This document shows, piece by piece, positions 8,036-15,945 of a stretch of 64,000 bases of DNA (position 1 is its first letter; every line of letters starts with the position of its first letter). A program made the position numbers and the translations under genes. The stretch is from JBBQLG01 sp964251665 (GTDB lineage: Bacteria > Bacteroidota > Bacteroidia > Cytophagales > Spirosomataceae). The stretch is from contig CAXUKO010000013.1 of the NCBI GenBank assembly GCA_964251665.1, forward strand, positions 1-64,000, given 5' to 3'. A model generated the notes under the pieces. It made no database searches. It saw only the letters and a program-made list of their open reading frames with translations, and was not told the DNA's origin.

Positions 8036-10582
8036 ATGGCGCAACCAACCGCAACCATCAAACAGAATTCCATTCGCCGGAATGAGCAGCGGGCGAAGAA
8101 GGAAGAAGCTATCCGGCCCAAAAATCCAGCCTGGACGCTTTCATTCGATAAAGTTCGCGCCGATCAACGTACCAACCTGACCCTGGGTGTGTTGCTGATG
8201 CTGCTGGCCATCGGGCTGCTGGTCGCCTTTATCTCGTACCTGTTCAACGGTCCGGCCGATCAAAGCATTATCGGTGCGTCCAGTAACGTGTCGCTACGCG
8301 AATCGGGTGAGGAAACCCGCAACTTTCTGGGATTGGCCGGTGCGTACGTAGCGCATGTGTTTGTGTTCCGGTGGTTTGGCGTTGGGGCACTGTGTTTGCC
8401 GGTAATCGTTTTTCTGGCGGGTTGCAAGCTTGCCCTTGGCCGTGAATTGATGCCGCTGGCCCGCGCTACCCAGGGACTGCTGTTTAGTGCCGTATGGACC
8501 AGTCTGCTATTGGGGTATATCGTGCTGGCAACGGGCACTGTCGAAACAGGGAGCGTCTGGTCGGGCGGCATTGGCTACGAACTGAATGTAGTGCTGAAAA
8601 GCCTGCTGGGCTGGGGCAGCATCGCACTCATTGGTTTTCTGCTATTCCTGTTTCTGGTTTTTTTCTACAACATCACCGCCCTGCGGACACCCTCGTTCCT
8701 GGCCGGTTTGGGCACCCGGTCGGCCGAATCGACTGGGCCGGTGTATGATGAGGTTGAGGATGACTATAACGTAGATCGTCCCGACGTGGTCGCTCCTGGT
8801 ATTGTGGTCCCAACGGATGAGATTGACGCCGTGGCGCCACCTGACAAAACGCCTTACGTCGATGAGCCGGAGCCGGTACCGGCTCCAGTCGTTCCGTCGT
8901 TCAAAGTCAATGGACTACGCCCCGAGCCGCCTATTAACGAGCCGGAGGTAACGCCAAAAGTAACGCTGACGATTAAAGACCCATCGCTGATTGCCGACAT
9001 AGTTTCGACAACGCAGCCCACTTTTGATGTTGATTTGCCCACCGAAGATGATCTGGTAGCGACACACGGCCTGTACGATCCCACGCTCGACCTGCCGCAC
9101 TACCAGCTGCCAACGATAGAGTTAATGACTGAGTATCCGGTCAATAACAAGGCGCAGGTGTCGATGGACGAACTGGAGGCCAATAAAGCCAAGATTGAGG
9201 AAACGCTCCGGCACTTTAACATTGGTATTAAAGACATTTCGGCCACCATTGGACCTACGGTTACCCTCTACGAAATCATTCCCGCCGACGGGGTCCGAAT
9301 TTCCAAGATCAAGAGTCTGGAAGACGACATTGCCCTGAGCCTGGCCGCACTGGGCATTCGGATTATTGCCCCTATGCCTGGTCAGGGAACCATCGGGATT
9401 GAGGTGCCCAACAAGAGCCGAGAGATGGTATCCATGCGCTCGGTAATTATGAGCGATAAGTTTGCCAAGAGTACCGCCGATTTACCCGTCGTGCTGGGCA
9501 AGACCATTTCCAACGAGATTCTGGTGGTCGACTTGGCCAAAATGCCGCACCTGCTGATGGCGGGAGCGACCGGTCAGGGGAAATCGGTTGGCCTGAACGT
9601 GCTGCTAACCTCGCTGATTTACAAGAAACACCCGGCCCAGCTTAAACTCGTACTGGTCGATCCTAAGAAGGTAGAGCTTACGCTGTTCAACAAGATCGAG
9701 CGGCACTTTTTGGCCAAGCTGCCCGATGCCGACGAAGCGATCATTACCGATACGAAAAAGGTGGTGAACACGCTTAATTCGCTCTGTATCGAGATGGATA
9801 ACCGCTACAACCTGCTGAAAGACGCTGGTTGCCGCAATCTCAAAGAGTACAATGTGAAGTTTACCAACCGGCGGCTGAACCCCGAAAAGGGCCATAAGTA
9901 CATGCCTTACATCGTGCTGGTGATTGACGAGCTGGCCGACCTCATGATGACGGCTGGTAAAGAAGTGGAACAGCCTATTGCCCGACTGGCGCAGTTGGCG
10001 CGGGCCATCGGTATTCACCTCGTAGTGGCTACGCAACGGCCTTCTGTCAACGTTATCACCGGCCTGATCAAGGCTAACTTCCCGGCGCGGTTATCCTTCA
10101 AAGTGACCTCCAAGATCGACTCCCGTACTATTCTGGATGCCGGCGGAGCGGAACAGCTGGTCGGTATGGGGGATATGCTGCTGTCACTCAACTCCGACAT
10201 TGTCCGCCTGCAGTGCCCCTTTGTGGATACCAATGAAATCGAAGATATCTGCGCGTTCGTGGGTGAGCAGCGCGGGTATGATGATGCCTATGCCCTGCCC
10301 GAGTTTGCTGGTGACGAAGGCGGCCAGAATGAAGAAAAAGACGTGGATCTGGAAAACCGCGATCCTATGTTCGACGAAGCGGCCCGATTGGTAGTTGTGC
10401 ATCAGCAGGGGAGTACGTCGCTCATTCAGCGTCGCCTGAAACTGGGCTATAATCGCGCCGGGCGGCTAATCGATCAGTTAGAAGCGGCTGGTATTGTGGG
10501 GGCATTTGAGGGCAGTAAAGCCCGCGATGTGCTTATTCAAGACCCTCAGATGCTGGAGGAAGTATTGAAAAAGCTGGGTTGA
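8036..10582 (+). CDS. ftsK: DNA translocase FtsK/SpoIIIE
   Basis: An 848-residue septal DNA pump that moves chromosome ends during division and activates XerCD at dif. The N-terminal ~210 residues hold four hydrophobic membrane helices. A Pro/Val/acidic linker (about 240-330) follows and then the alpha/beta motor. Walker A is GATGQGKSVG near residues 508-517 and Walker B is VLVIDELADLMM near 629. The C-terminal ~65 residues (GSTSLIQRRLKLGYNRAGR) are the winged-helix gamma domain that reads KOPS-type sequences. Length is typical for Bacteroidota, which have a shorter linker than E. coli. It may be cotranscribed with the LolA-like gene, as lolA and ftsK are neighbours in many bacteria. Confidence 0.95.
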   Translation: MAQPTATIKQNSIRRNEQRAKKEEAIRPKNPAWTLSFDKVRADQRTNLTLGVLLMLLAIGLLVAFISYLFNGPADQSIIGASSNVSLRESGEETRNFLGLAGAYVAHVFVFRWFGVGALCLPVIVFLAGCKLALGRELMPLARATQGLLFSAVWTSLLLGYIVLATGTVETGSVWSGGIGYELNVVLKSLLGWGSIALIGFLLFLFLVFFYNITALRTPSFLAGLGTRSAESTGPVYDEVEDDYNVDRPDVVAPGIVVPTDEIDAVAPPDKTPYVDEPEPVPAPVVPSFKVNGLRPEPPINEPEVTPKVTLTIKDPSLIADIVSTTQPTFDVDLPTEDDLVATHGLYDPTLDLPHYQLPTIELMTEYPVNNKAQVSMDELEANKAKIEETLRHFNIGIKDISATIGPTVTLYEIIPADGVRISKIKSLEDDIALSLAALGIRIIAPMPGQGTIGIEVPNKSREMVSMRSVIMSDKFAKSTADLPVVLGKTISNEILVVDLAKMPHLLMAGATGQGKSVGLNVLLTSLIYKKHPAQLKLVLVDPKKVELTLFNKIERHFLAKLPDADEAIITDTKKVVNTLNSLCIEMDNRYNLLKDAGCRNLKEYNVKFTNRRLNPEKGHKYMPYIVLVIDELADLMMTAGKEVEQPIARLAQLARAIGIHLVVATQRPSVNVITGLIKANFPARLSFKVTSKIDSRTILDAGGAEQLVGMGDMLLSLNSDIVRLQCPFVDTNEIEDICAFVGEQRGYDDAYALPEFAGDEGGQNEEKDVDLENRDPMFDEAARLVVVHQQGSTSLIQRRLKLGYNRAGRLIDQLEAAGIVGAFEGSKARDVLIQDPQMLEEVLKKLG

Positions 10583-10700
10583 TTGGTATCTGATACCCAA
10601 TTCTAAACCTTTCGTCCCAAAAATTGTCTTTTCATTACGCAGGTGAGCCAACTCCACAGGCCAGCCTGCGTATCTGTTTGCACCTAAGAAGTAATCTAAA

Positions 10701-11339
10701 ATGAAGAAAATTGCAGTTTTAATAAGCTTGTTAATGAGTTTTTTACCCGCCCTTGCTCAGAAGGATAAGCGGGCTGGTGATATTCTGGACGCGATGAGTG
10801 CCAAGTATAAAGCAATGGGGTCATACCAGACTGTGTTTACGTATACTGCTGGTAGCGGTGGCGCCAAAGAGTCTTACAAGGGCGATTTGACCGTAAAAGG
10901 GCTTAAGTTTCGATTGAAACTGGGCGGACAAGAGGTATTCAATGACGGAAAAACCATGTCGACTTACGTTAAAGAGTCAAACGAGGTTAACGTGCAGGAT
11001 TACGACGATAGCGCTTCGGGCGAGTTTAATCCCTCGGCGATTTATACGATTTATAAAAAGGGATTCAGCTATAAATTCCTTAAGGAAGTGAAGCAGGGCG
11101 GACGCACACTCGAAATCATTGAACTGACCCCGGAAAAGAAAAAATCGCAGATTGCCCGCTTGCAGATCAGCGTAGATAAAGCCGACAAGTCGGTACGTAA
11201 CTGGCAGATCACCGATAAAGACGGTAAACTGACGAGCTACGTGATTGACAAATTTACGCCTAACGCGGGCGTAGGCGATAACTACTTCGTGTTCGACAAA
11301 TCGAAATACCCCGGCGTCGAAGTAGTTGATTTGCGGTAA
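10701..11339 (+). CDS. LolA-like outer-membrane lipoprotein carrier
   Basis: A 212-residue periplasmic protein. The signal peptide is MKKIAVLISLLMSFLPALAQ with cleavage after the ALA motif. The rest alternates short strands (YQTVFTYT, SYKGDLTVKGLKFRLKLGGQ, KTMSTYV) and ends with FVFDKSKYPGVEVVDLR, the antiparallel half-barrel pattern of LolA/DUF2092-type proteins. LolA carries lipoproteins from LolCDE to the outer membrane. The ftsK-lolA neighbourhood is conserved widely and supports the call. It ends 9 bases before a 52-base perfect palindrome. Confidence 0.8.
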   Translation: MKKIAVLISLLMSFLPALAQKDKRAGDILDAMSAKYKAMGSYQTVFTYTAGSGGAKESYKGDLTVKGLKFRLKLGGQEVFNDGKTMSTYVKESNEVNVQDYDDSASGEFNPSAIYTIYKKGFSYKFLKEVKQGGRTLEIIELTPEKKKSQIARLQISVDKADKSVRNWQITDKDGKLTSYVIDKFTPNAGVGDNYFVFDKSKYPGVEVVDLR

Positions 11340-11348
11340 AAAAGGGGC

Positions 11349-11400
11349 ATTTTATCATGCTGAAGAATCCGGTCGACCGGATTCTTCAGCATGATAAAAT
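11349..11400. terminator. 52-base perfect palindrome, bidirectional terminator
   Basis: Two 26-base arms meet with no unpaired spacer at 11374/11375 (centre GGTCGACC). A/T runs are at the outer ends. It fills the gap between the convergent lolA-like and SDR genes and directly abuts the SDR stop codon. Confidence 0.75.
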
Positions 11401-12228
11401 TTATCCATTATCCCCAAAGCCCGGATACAGTGTCATGCCGCCATCCACGAAAATGGTGGTGCCGTGAATGTAATCGGCTTCGTCGCTGGCGAGCCAGGCT
11501 GATACCGAGCCAATGTCTTCAGGTTCGCCTACGCGGTCGTAAGGAATCAGTGTCAATAGTTTCTTTTCCGCTTCAGGCGTATTCCAAGCCGATGTATTGA
11601 TGGGTGTTTTGATGGCTCCCGGCCCGATGCTGTTGATGCGGATTTTGCGCCCGCCAAACTCCTGCGCAATGGACTTCATCATCAGTTCTACTCCACCTTT
11701 CGAGGCCGCATAGTTGGCATGACCACCCCACGGAATCACTTCGTGGACCGAACTCATGCAGATAATTTTCCCAAGAGCCGCTGACACCTCCGGGCGTGGG
11801 CCCCGGCGCAAAAACTCCCGGATAGCGGCACGGGCGCATAAGAACTGCCCTGTTAAATTTACGTCAATCACCTTCTGCCACTGCGCCAGCGTCATATCCT
11901 CGAATTTCGAATCCTGTTGCAGACCTGAGTTGGCGACCAGCACATCGACGGTACCAAACTGATCGATCGTCTGCTGAAACAGGCTTTCTACCGCGTCTTC
12001 CTTACTTACATCAGCCTGAATAACGACGGCTTTTCCCCCCGCATCGGTAATCAGTTTCTCTACCTCATGGGCGGCCTGTTCGTTGTGCGCGTAATTTACA
12101 ATCACGTTAGCCCCCTCTTTGGCGAACGCAATAGAGATCGCCCGACCCAAGCCTGAGTCGCCCCCGGTAATGATTGCAGTTTGCCCGACTAAGCGATTAT
12201 TTGGTTTATGTGGCATGTTCATAGGCAC
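11401..12228 (-). CDS. Short-chain dehydrogenase/reductase, glucose-1-dehydrogenase-like
   Basis: A 275-residue classical SDR. The cofactor motif is TGGDSGLGRAISIAFAKEG (TGxxxGxG), with NYAHN at the end of beta-2, a site that usually sets NAD(H)/NADP(H) preference. NSGL gives the structural Asn region. The catalytic Ser-Tyr-Lys are in MSSVHEV and NYAASKGG. The C-terminal pattern IRINSIGPGAIKTPIN and FVDGGMTLYPGFG is typical of the glucose-1-dehydrogenase/YhdG/YgfF-like branch. The physiological substrate is not readable. It is monocistronic on the minus strand; the N-terminus could alternatively begin at Met4. Confidence 0.85.
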   Translation of the reverse strand: MPMNMPHKPNNRLVGQTAIITGGDSGLGRAISIAFAKEGANVIVNYAHNEQAAHEVEKLITDAGGKAVVIQADVSKEDAVESLFQQTIDQFGTVDVLVANSGLQQDSKFEDMTLAQWQKVIDVNLTGQFLCARAAIREFLRRGPRPEVSAALGKIICMSSVHEVIPWGGHANYAASKGGVELMMKSIAQEFGGRKIRINSIGPGAIKTPINTSAWNTPEAEKKLLTLIPYDRVGEPEDIGSVSAWLASDEADYIHGTTIFVDGGMTLYPGFGDNG

Positions 12229-12425
12229 AGAGTGAAGAGCCGTGCTGTCTATACAACTCGCTGAGGAGTTAGGTGTCTTGCAGGAAGAGCATAAAAAAGA
12301 GCCACTCTGATTGAGCGGCTCTCCAACGAGACAATACCGGCAAACGCTGATTGTGTATACTGCGCAAGCGGCTGAACCAGCGATTACCTCATAGTAATCA
12401 TAAAAATCTGCGTTCCATCCAAGCG

Positions 12426-13526
12426 TTACGCACCGTGCAGGAACTCCATAATGTCGCCATCCTGCACAACGTATTCTTTGCCTTCGACAGAGAGTTTACC
12501 TGCTTCGCGCACAGCCGCTTCACTCTTAAACTGCTCGTAATCGGGTAGTTTGATGACTTGCGCCCGAATGAATTTCTTCTCGAAATCGGTGTGAATCACC
12601 CCGGCTGCCTGTGGTGCTTTCCAGCCGCGCTGAATGGTCCAGGCGCGCACTTCTTTCACACCCGCCGTGAAATAGGTAATCAGCCCAAGCAGTTTGTACG
12701 ATGCTTTGATGAGTTTACTCAGACCCGATTCTGTCAGGCCGTACTCACCCAGGAACAGCTCCCGTTCTTCGGGGTCCTGCATTTCAGCAATCTGAGCTTC
12801 AATACCGGCTGAGATTACGACCACGTCGGCACCTTCTTCGGCAACGGCGGCTTTCAGTTTTTCGGAGTATTGGTTGCCATCGGGCAGCGAACCTTCGTCC
12901 ACGTTGGCCACGTACAAAACAGGCTTGATCGTTAGCAGCGCCAGATCACCGATAGCAGAAAGCCGGTCTTCGGGCGAAACCTGAACGGTACGGGCGCTTC
13001 TGCCCGCTTCGAGCGCGGCCTTGTACTGCTTCAGGATTTCGAGGTCGATTTTGGCGCGGGCATCACCCACGCGGGCCGCCTTATCGATCCGCTGAATCTT
13101 TTTATCAACCGATTCAAGATCTTTTAGCTGCAATTCTATATCGATGATTTCTTTATCGAATACCGGGTCGACGCGTCCTTCCACGTGAACGATGTTGTCG
13201 TCTTCAAAACACCGCACCACGTGAACGATGGCGTCTACTTCCCGAATATTAGCCAGAAATTTATTGCCCAGACCCGCGCCCTGACTGGCACCTTTGACCA
13301 ATCCGGCAATGTCCACAAACTCGATGATAGTTGGCACTACCCGTTGCGGGCTGACCAGATTTTCGAGCGAGTCGAGCCGCTCATCGGGAACGGTCACGAC
13401 TCCTACGTTGGGCTCTATGGTGCAAAACGGGTAGTTAGCCGCTTCGGCTTTCCCGGTTGAAATGGCATTGAAAAGCGTCGACTTCCCAACATTGGGCAAG
13501 CCCACAATTCCACATTGTAATCCCAT
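12426..13526 (-). CDS. ychF: Redox-regulated ATPase/GTPase YchF
   Basis: A 366-residue Obg-family P-loop protein that prefers ATP (OLA1/YchF). G1 is GLPNVGKST (residues 9-17), G3 is DIAGLVKGASQGAGLGNKF, and the NxxE specificity motif of YchF appears as NVDEG. A coiled-coil arm (about 125-190) follows, and the C-terminal TGS domain ends VQDGDIMEFLHGA. It binds ribosomes and is linked to stress responses in characterised homologues. Length and ends match the family exactly. A -7 box lies about 65 bases upstream. Confidence 0.96.
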   Translation of the reverse strand: MGLQCGIVGLPNVGKSTLFNAISTGKAEAANYPFCTIEPNVGVVTVPDERLDSLENLVSPQRVVPTIIEFVDIAGLVKGASQGAGLGNKFLANIREVDAIVHVVRCFEDDNIVHVEGRVDPVFDKEIIDIELQLKDLESVDKKIQRIDKAARVGDARAKIDLEILKQYKAALEAGRSARTVQVSPEDRLSAIGDLALLTIKPVLYVANVDEGSLPDGNQYSEKLKAAVAEEGADVVVISAGIEAQIAEMQDPEERELFLGEYGLTESGLSKLIKASYKLLGLITYFTAGVKEVRAWTIQRGWKAPQAAGVIHTDFEKKFIRAQVIKLPDYEQFKSEAAVREAGKLSVEGKEYVVQDGDIMEFLHGA

Positions 13527-13591
13527 GAATCAGAGTTGTTAGTACGTATCCCGGCCAACGCTTCGGCGTCCGGGATAGGCATATTGATGCG

Positions 13592-13599
13592 CAAATTTA
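13592..13599 (-). promoter_or_regulatory. Candidate -7 box of ychF
   Basis: Read on the minus strand: TAAATTTG, an exact TAnnTTTG match, 66 bases before the ychF start and just after the terminator of the upstream gene. A -33 TTTG was not identified. Confidence 0.5.
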
Positions 13600-13602
13600 C
13601 AA

Positions 13603-13627
13603 TAAAAAAGCCTCCCGAAAGGAGGCT
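13603..13627 (-). terminator. Intrinsic terminator of the DUF3276 gene
   Basis: On the minus strand the stem AGCCTCC / GGAGGCT with a 5-base loop (13609-13627) is followed by a run of T. It separates the PUR-type gene from ychF on the same strand, so each has its own transcript end and start. Confidence 0.75.
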
Positions 13628-13655
13628 GGAGGTAGGATAGTCGGGTGGTAACTGG

Positions 13656-14006
13656 TTATTCCCATTTAAGATCAGTAGGGCCGAGTTCATCAACTTCATC
13701 GCGGGCGGGATACTGGGCGAAGTCGAACTCAGGCATGAGTTCGGTTTTCACGTAATCGACGGTTTCCTGAAGCGCTTCTACGAACTTGTTAAAGTCCTCT
13801 TTGTAAAGAAAGAGCTTATGCTTTTCGTAGATAAATCCCTCGCCTTGCGGGTGTCGGCGGCTTTCGGTGATGGTTAGGTAATAGTCGTTGGCACGGGTGG
13901 ATTTCACATCGAAAAAATAGGTGCGTTTACCCGCCCGAACCCGCTTTGAAAATATTTTTTCCCGTTCTCTATCTTCCACAAGGATTAGGTTTAAGTGGTT
14001 ACGCAA
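13656..14006 (-). CDS. PUR-family DNA/RNA-binding protein (DUF3276)
   Basis: A 116-residue protein with the Bacteroidota PUR-alpha-like signature: KIFSKRVRAGKRTYFFDVKS, NDYYLTITESRR, FIYEKHKLFLYKEDFNKFVE. One beta-beta-beta-beta-alpha PUR repeat dimerises to form a nucleic-acid-binding unit in characterised members. It ends with an acidic tail and WE. The start is uncertain: ATG 14006, or GTG 13979 which would begin MEDREREKIFSK and resembles homologues. It is a single-gene unit with its own terminator. Confidence 0.85.
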   Translation of the reverse strand: MRNHLNLILVEDREREKIFSKRVRAGKRTYFFDVKSTRANDYYLTITESRRHPQGEGFIYEKHKLFLYKEDFNKFVEALQETVDYVKTELMPEFDFAQYPARDEVDELGPTDLKWE

Positions 14007-14126
14007 ACGCTAAAATACGCGCATTCGTATCAGTTGCCCAATTAATTCAGCGAAATTTTTAGCGGCTTTGTGGTGAAATTTCTACGGCCGCTGGCTCGTG
14101 TTGTGGCGATTATGCCCCAGAACGAC

Positions 14127-14156
14127 TTGCTTTATAAAGGCATTAATGTATATTTG
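14127..14156 (+). promoter_or_regulatory. Candidate promoter of the RlpA-like gene
   Basis: TTG at 14127-14129 and TATATTTG at 14149-14156 are separated by 19 bases, a good match to the Bacteroidota sigma factor pattern. Transcription would begin near 14163, upstream of the hairpin at 14183-14219. Confidence 0.55.
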
Positions 14157-14182
14157 CAATACGGGAATTGCATTTTTACGGG

Positions 14183-14225
14183 AGCGGGGTATGCAGCGTG
14201 TCATTCGGCATACCCCGCTCTTTTT
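14183..14225 (+). terminator. Terminator-like hairpin in the RlpA leader (possible attenuator)
   Basis: A 12-base perfect stem AGCGGGGTATGC / GCATACCCCGCT (14183-14194 and 14208-14219) with a 13-base loop, followed by CTTTTTG. It sits between the candidate promoter and the most likely start codon at 14239, so read-through would be needed for expression. Confidence 0.6.
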
Positions 14226-14238
14226 GTTTCATCTAACC

Positions 14239-14679
14239 ATGCACTGTATGAGCATAGTAATGTCCCTGATGCTGCTTTTTGGCGGCATAACATCGACAGA
14301 GGCCCCTAAGGGCCTCATACAGAAGGGTAAAGCCTCCTTTTACGCCCGCAAATTTACCGGCCATAGAACAACCTACGGAGAACGGGTTTCCGCTGATGCC
14401 TTAACAGGCGCACACCGTTCGCTGCCGTTGAATACGCTGGTAGAAGTAACCAACCTCAGTAACAATCGCTCGGTAATTATACGAATCAATGATCGGGGTC
14501 CATATGCCAAAGGCCGTATTGTTGATCTTACCTACGCGGCTGCCAAAGCCATTGGCATGATCAGTTCCGGCATAGCCACTGTTTCTCTTCGCGTTGTTGG
14601 CGACAAAAGCCATATGGCTGCCGCGCCCTTCGCGCCCGTTTTCGACAATGATGTTCAGTTGCTGCCCGCACTGGATTAA
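14239..14679 (+). CDS. RlpA-like double-psi beta-barrel protein
   Basis: A 146-residue exported protein. I place the start at ATG 14239, after the leader hairpin, giving a signal peptide MHCMSIVMSLMLLFGG. The frame is open further upstream to 14098, but that would run through the hairpin. The DPBB domain reads GKASFYARKFTGHRTTYGER, then LPLNTLVEVTNL, VIIRINDRGPYAKGRIVDLT and AAKAIGM. The RIND-RGP segment holds the conserved Asp of RlpA, a lytic transglycosylase acting on denuded glycan at the septum in characterised homologues. There is no lipobox and no SPOR domain, so it is a minimal version, and septal targeting is not indicated. Confidence 0.85.
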   Translation: MHCMSIVMSLMLLFGGITSTEAPKGLIQKGKASFYARKFTGHRTTYGERVSADALTGAHRSLPLNTLVEVTNLSNNRSVIIRINDRGPYAKGRIVDLTYAAAKAIGMISSGIATVSLRVVGDKSHMAAAPFAPVFDNDVQLLPALD

Positions 14680-14728
14680 TTGCCGCAGTAGCCTGGTCGT
14701 TCACGACAGGTTCTTATAAGTATCACAC

Positions 14729-14799
14729 CTGATTGACCGTCTCCTGTCCCTGATTACGCAATTCCCGGCGCAGGGCCGACTGTCAATCAGGTTTTTTTA
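14729..14799 (+). terminator. Terminator after the RlpA-like gene
   Basis: Arms CCTGATTGAC (14729-14738) and GTCAATCAGG (14783-14792) pair perfectly and are followed by seven T. The 44-base loop is long and may fold on its own. Confidence 0.6.
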
Positions 14800-14902
14800 T
14801 GCGCTACGCCCCGAATTGCGGTCATCAGACGTTACACAAAAGGGTATATTGCTTTCGCTGGTTCCGATTGGGGCATCAGTTAAGTAATCAACGTCATTCA
14901 GC

Positions 14903-15841
14903 ATGAAAAATCAGGTCAGTCTGGCACAGGTACGCGAATTTGGCAACGTCGAGTTTCTGGCCCGTCAGTTAGTCGAAGGCTTCATTACAGGCCTGCATAA
15001 ATCACCATTTCACGGGTTTTCGGTAGAATTCGCCGAGCACAGGCTCTACAATACTGGCGAAAGTACCCGGCATATCGACTGGAAAGTGTACGGTAAGTCG
15101 GAGAAGCTGTTCGTGAAGCGGTACGAAGAGGAGACAAACCTCCGGTGCCATCTGCTGATTGATACCTCGTCGTCGATGTATTATCCGGAGCCGGGTTACG
15201 GTAAAGTCACGTTCAGTGTGATGGCCGCTGCCGGGCTGGCGTATCTGCTTCAGCGGCAAAAAGATGCTGTAAGCCTGACCACGTTTTCGGATGCTGTGGG
15301 GGTGCAGACGCCCATGAAGTCGACGCCATCGCATGTGCATAAGCTATTTACCCAACTGAACGAGCTGTTGCAGCAACCAAAGCCCGATGCTGTCTCGATG
15401 GGTAGTCGGCCCATGCGGAAAACGGCTGCGGCTGAGGTGATTCATCAGATTGCGGAAAAAATCAACAAACGCTCGCTGGTGGTGATCTTCAGCGATATGT
15501 TTGAGAACGTCGAGAATGCCGATGCGCTCTTTACGTCTTTGCAGCATTTACGCCACAACCTGCATGAGGTGCTGATTTTCCACGTTACGGACAAAAAGAC
15601 AGAAGAGGACTTTACGTTCGATGAGCGGCCTTACGAATTCATCGACCTCGAAACGGGGGACAAGGTGAAGTTGCAACCTAATCAGGTGCGGGGCAGCTAC
15701 CAGCAGGCAGTGAAAGACTACTTCACCGAGTTAAAAATGCGCTGCGGGCAGTATAAAATTGACTTCATTGAAGCGGACATTGCCCGTGGCTTCGACCAGA
15801 TTTTAGCCGCTTATTTAGTGAAGCGGGGGAAAATGAAGTGA
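14903..15841 (+). CDS. DUF58 domain protein (vWA-like, MoxR-associated family)
   Basis: A 312-residue soluble protein. The DUF58 signature STRHIDWKVYGKSEKLFVKRYEEE is at about residues 51-75 (first half STRHIDWKVYG). It is followed by a vWA-like fold with the MIDAS motif DTSSSM (D-x-S-x-S) and a later FSDMF segment. Such proteins usually work beside MoxR AAA ATPases, with roles in protein maturation or envelope stress. No moxR gene is adjacent here, so the partner must be elsewhere. The start ATG 14903 follows the RlpA terminator by about 100 bases. It is convergent with the TlpA-like gene. Confidence 0.85.
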   Translation: MKNQVSLAQVREFGNVEFLARQLVEGFITGLHKSPFHGFSVEFAEHRLYNTGESTRHIDWKVYGKSEKLFVKRYEEETNLRCHLLIDTSSSMYYPEPGYGKVTFSVMAAAGLAYLLQRQKDAVSLTTFSDAVGVQTPMKSTPSHVHKLFTQLNELLQQPKPDAVSMGSRPMRKTAAAEVIHQIAEKINKRSLVVIFSDMFENVENADALFTSLQHLRHNLHEVLIFHVTDKKTEEDFTFDERPYEFIDLETGDKVKLQPNQVRGSYQQAVKDYFTELKMRCGQYKIDFIEADIARGFDQILAAYLVKRGKMK

Positions 15842-15865
15842 GCTATTCAATGGCACGCGGATAGG

Positions 15866-15925
15866 GGAGAAAAAACGCAAGGGGCGCAAAGAAATTTTTC
15901 TCTGCGCCCCTTGCGTTTTTTCTCC
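15866..15925. terminator. Long bidirectional hairpin terminator
   Basis: Perfect 23-base arms (15866-15888 and 15903-15925), extendable with one mismatch, with A- and T-runs inside the arms. It serves the convergent DUF58 and TlpA-like genes. Confidence 0.8.
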
Positions 15926-15945
15926 TTTTTCTCTGCGGTTTAATC

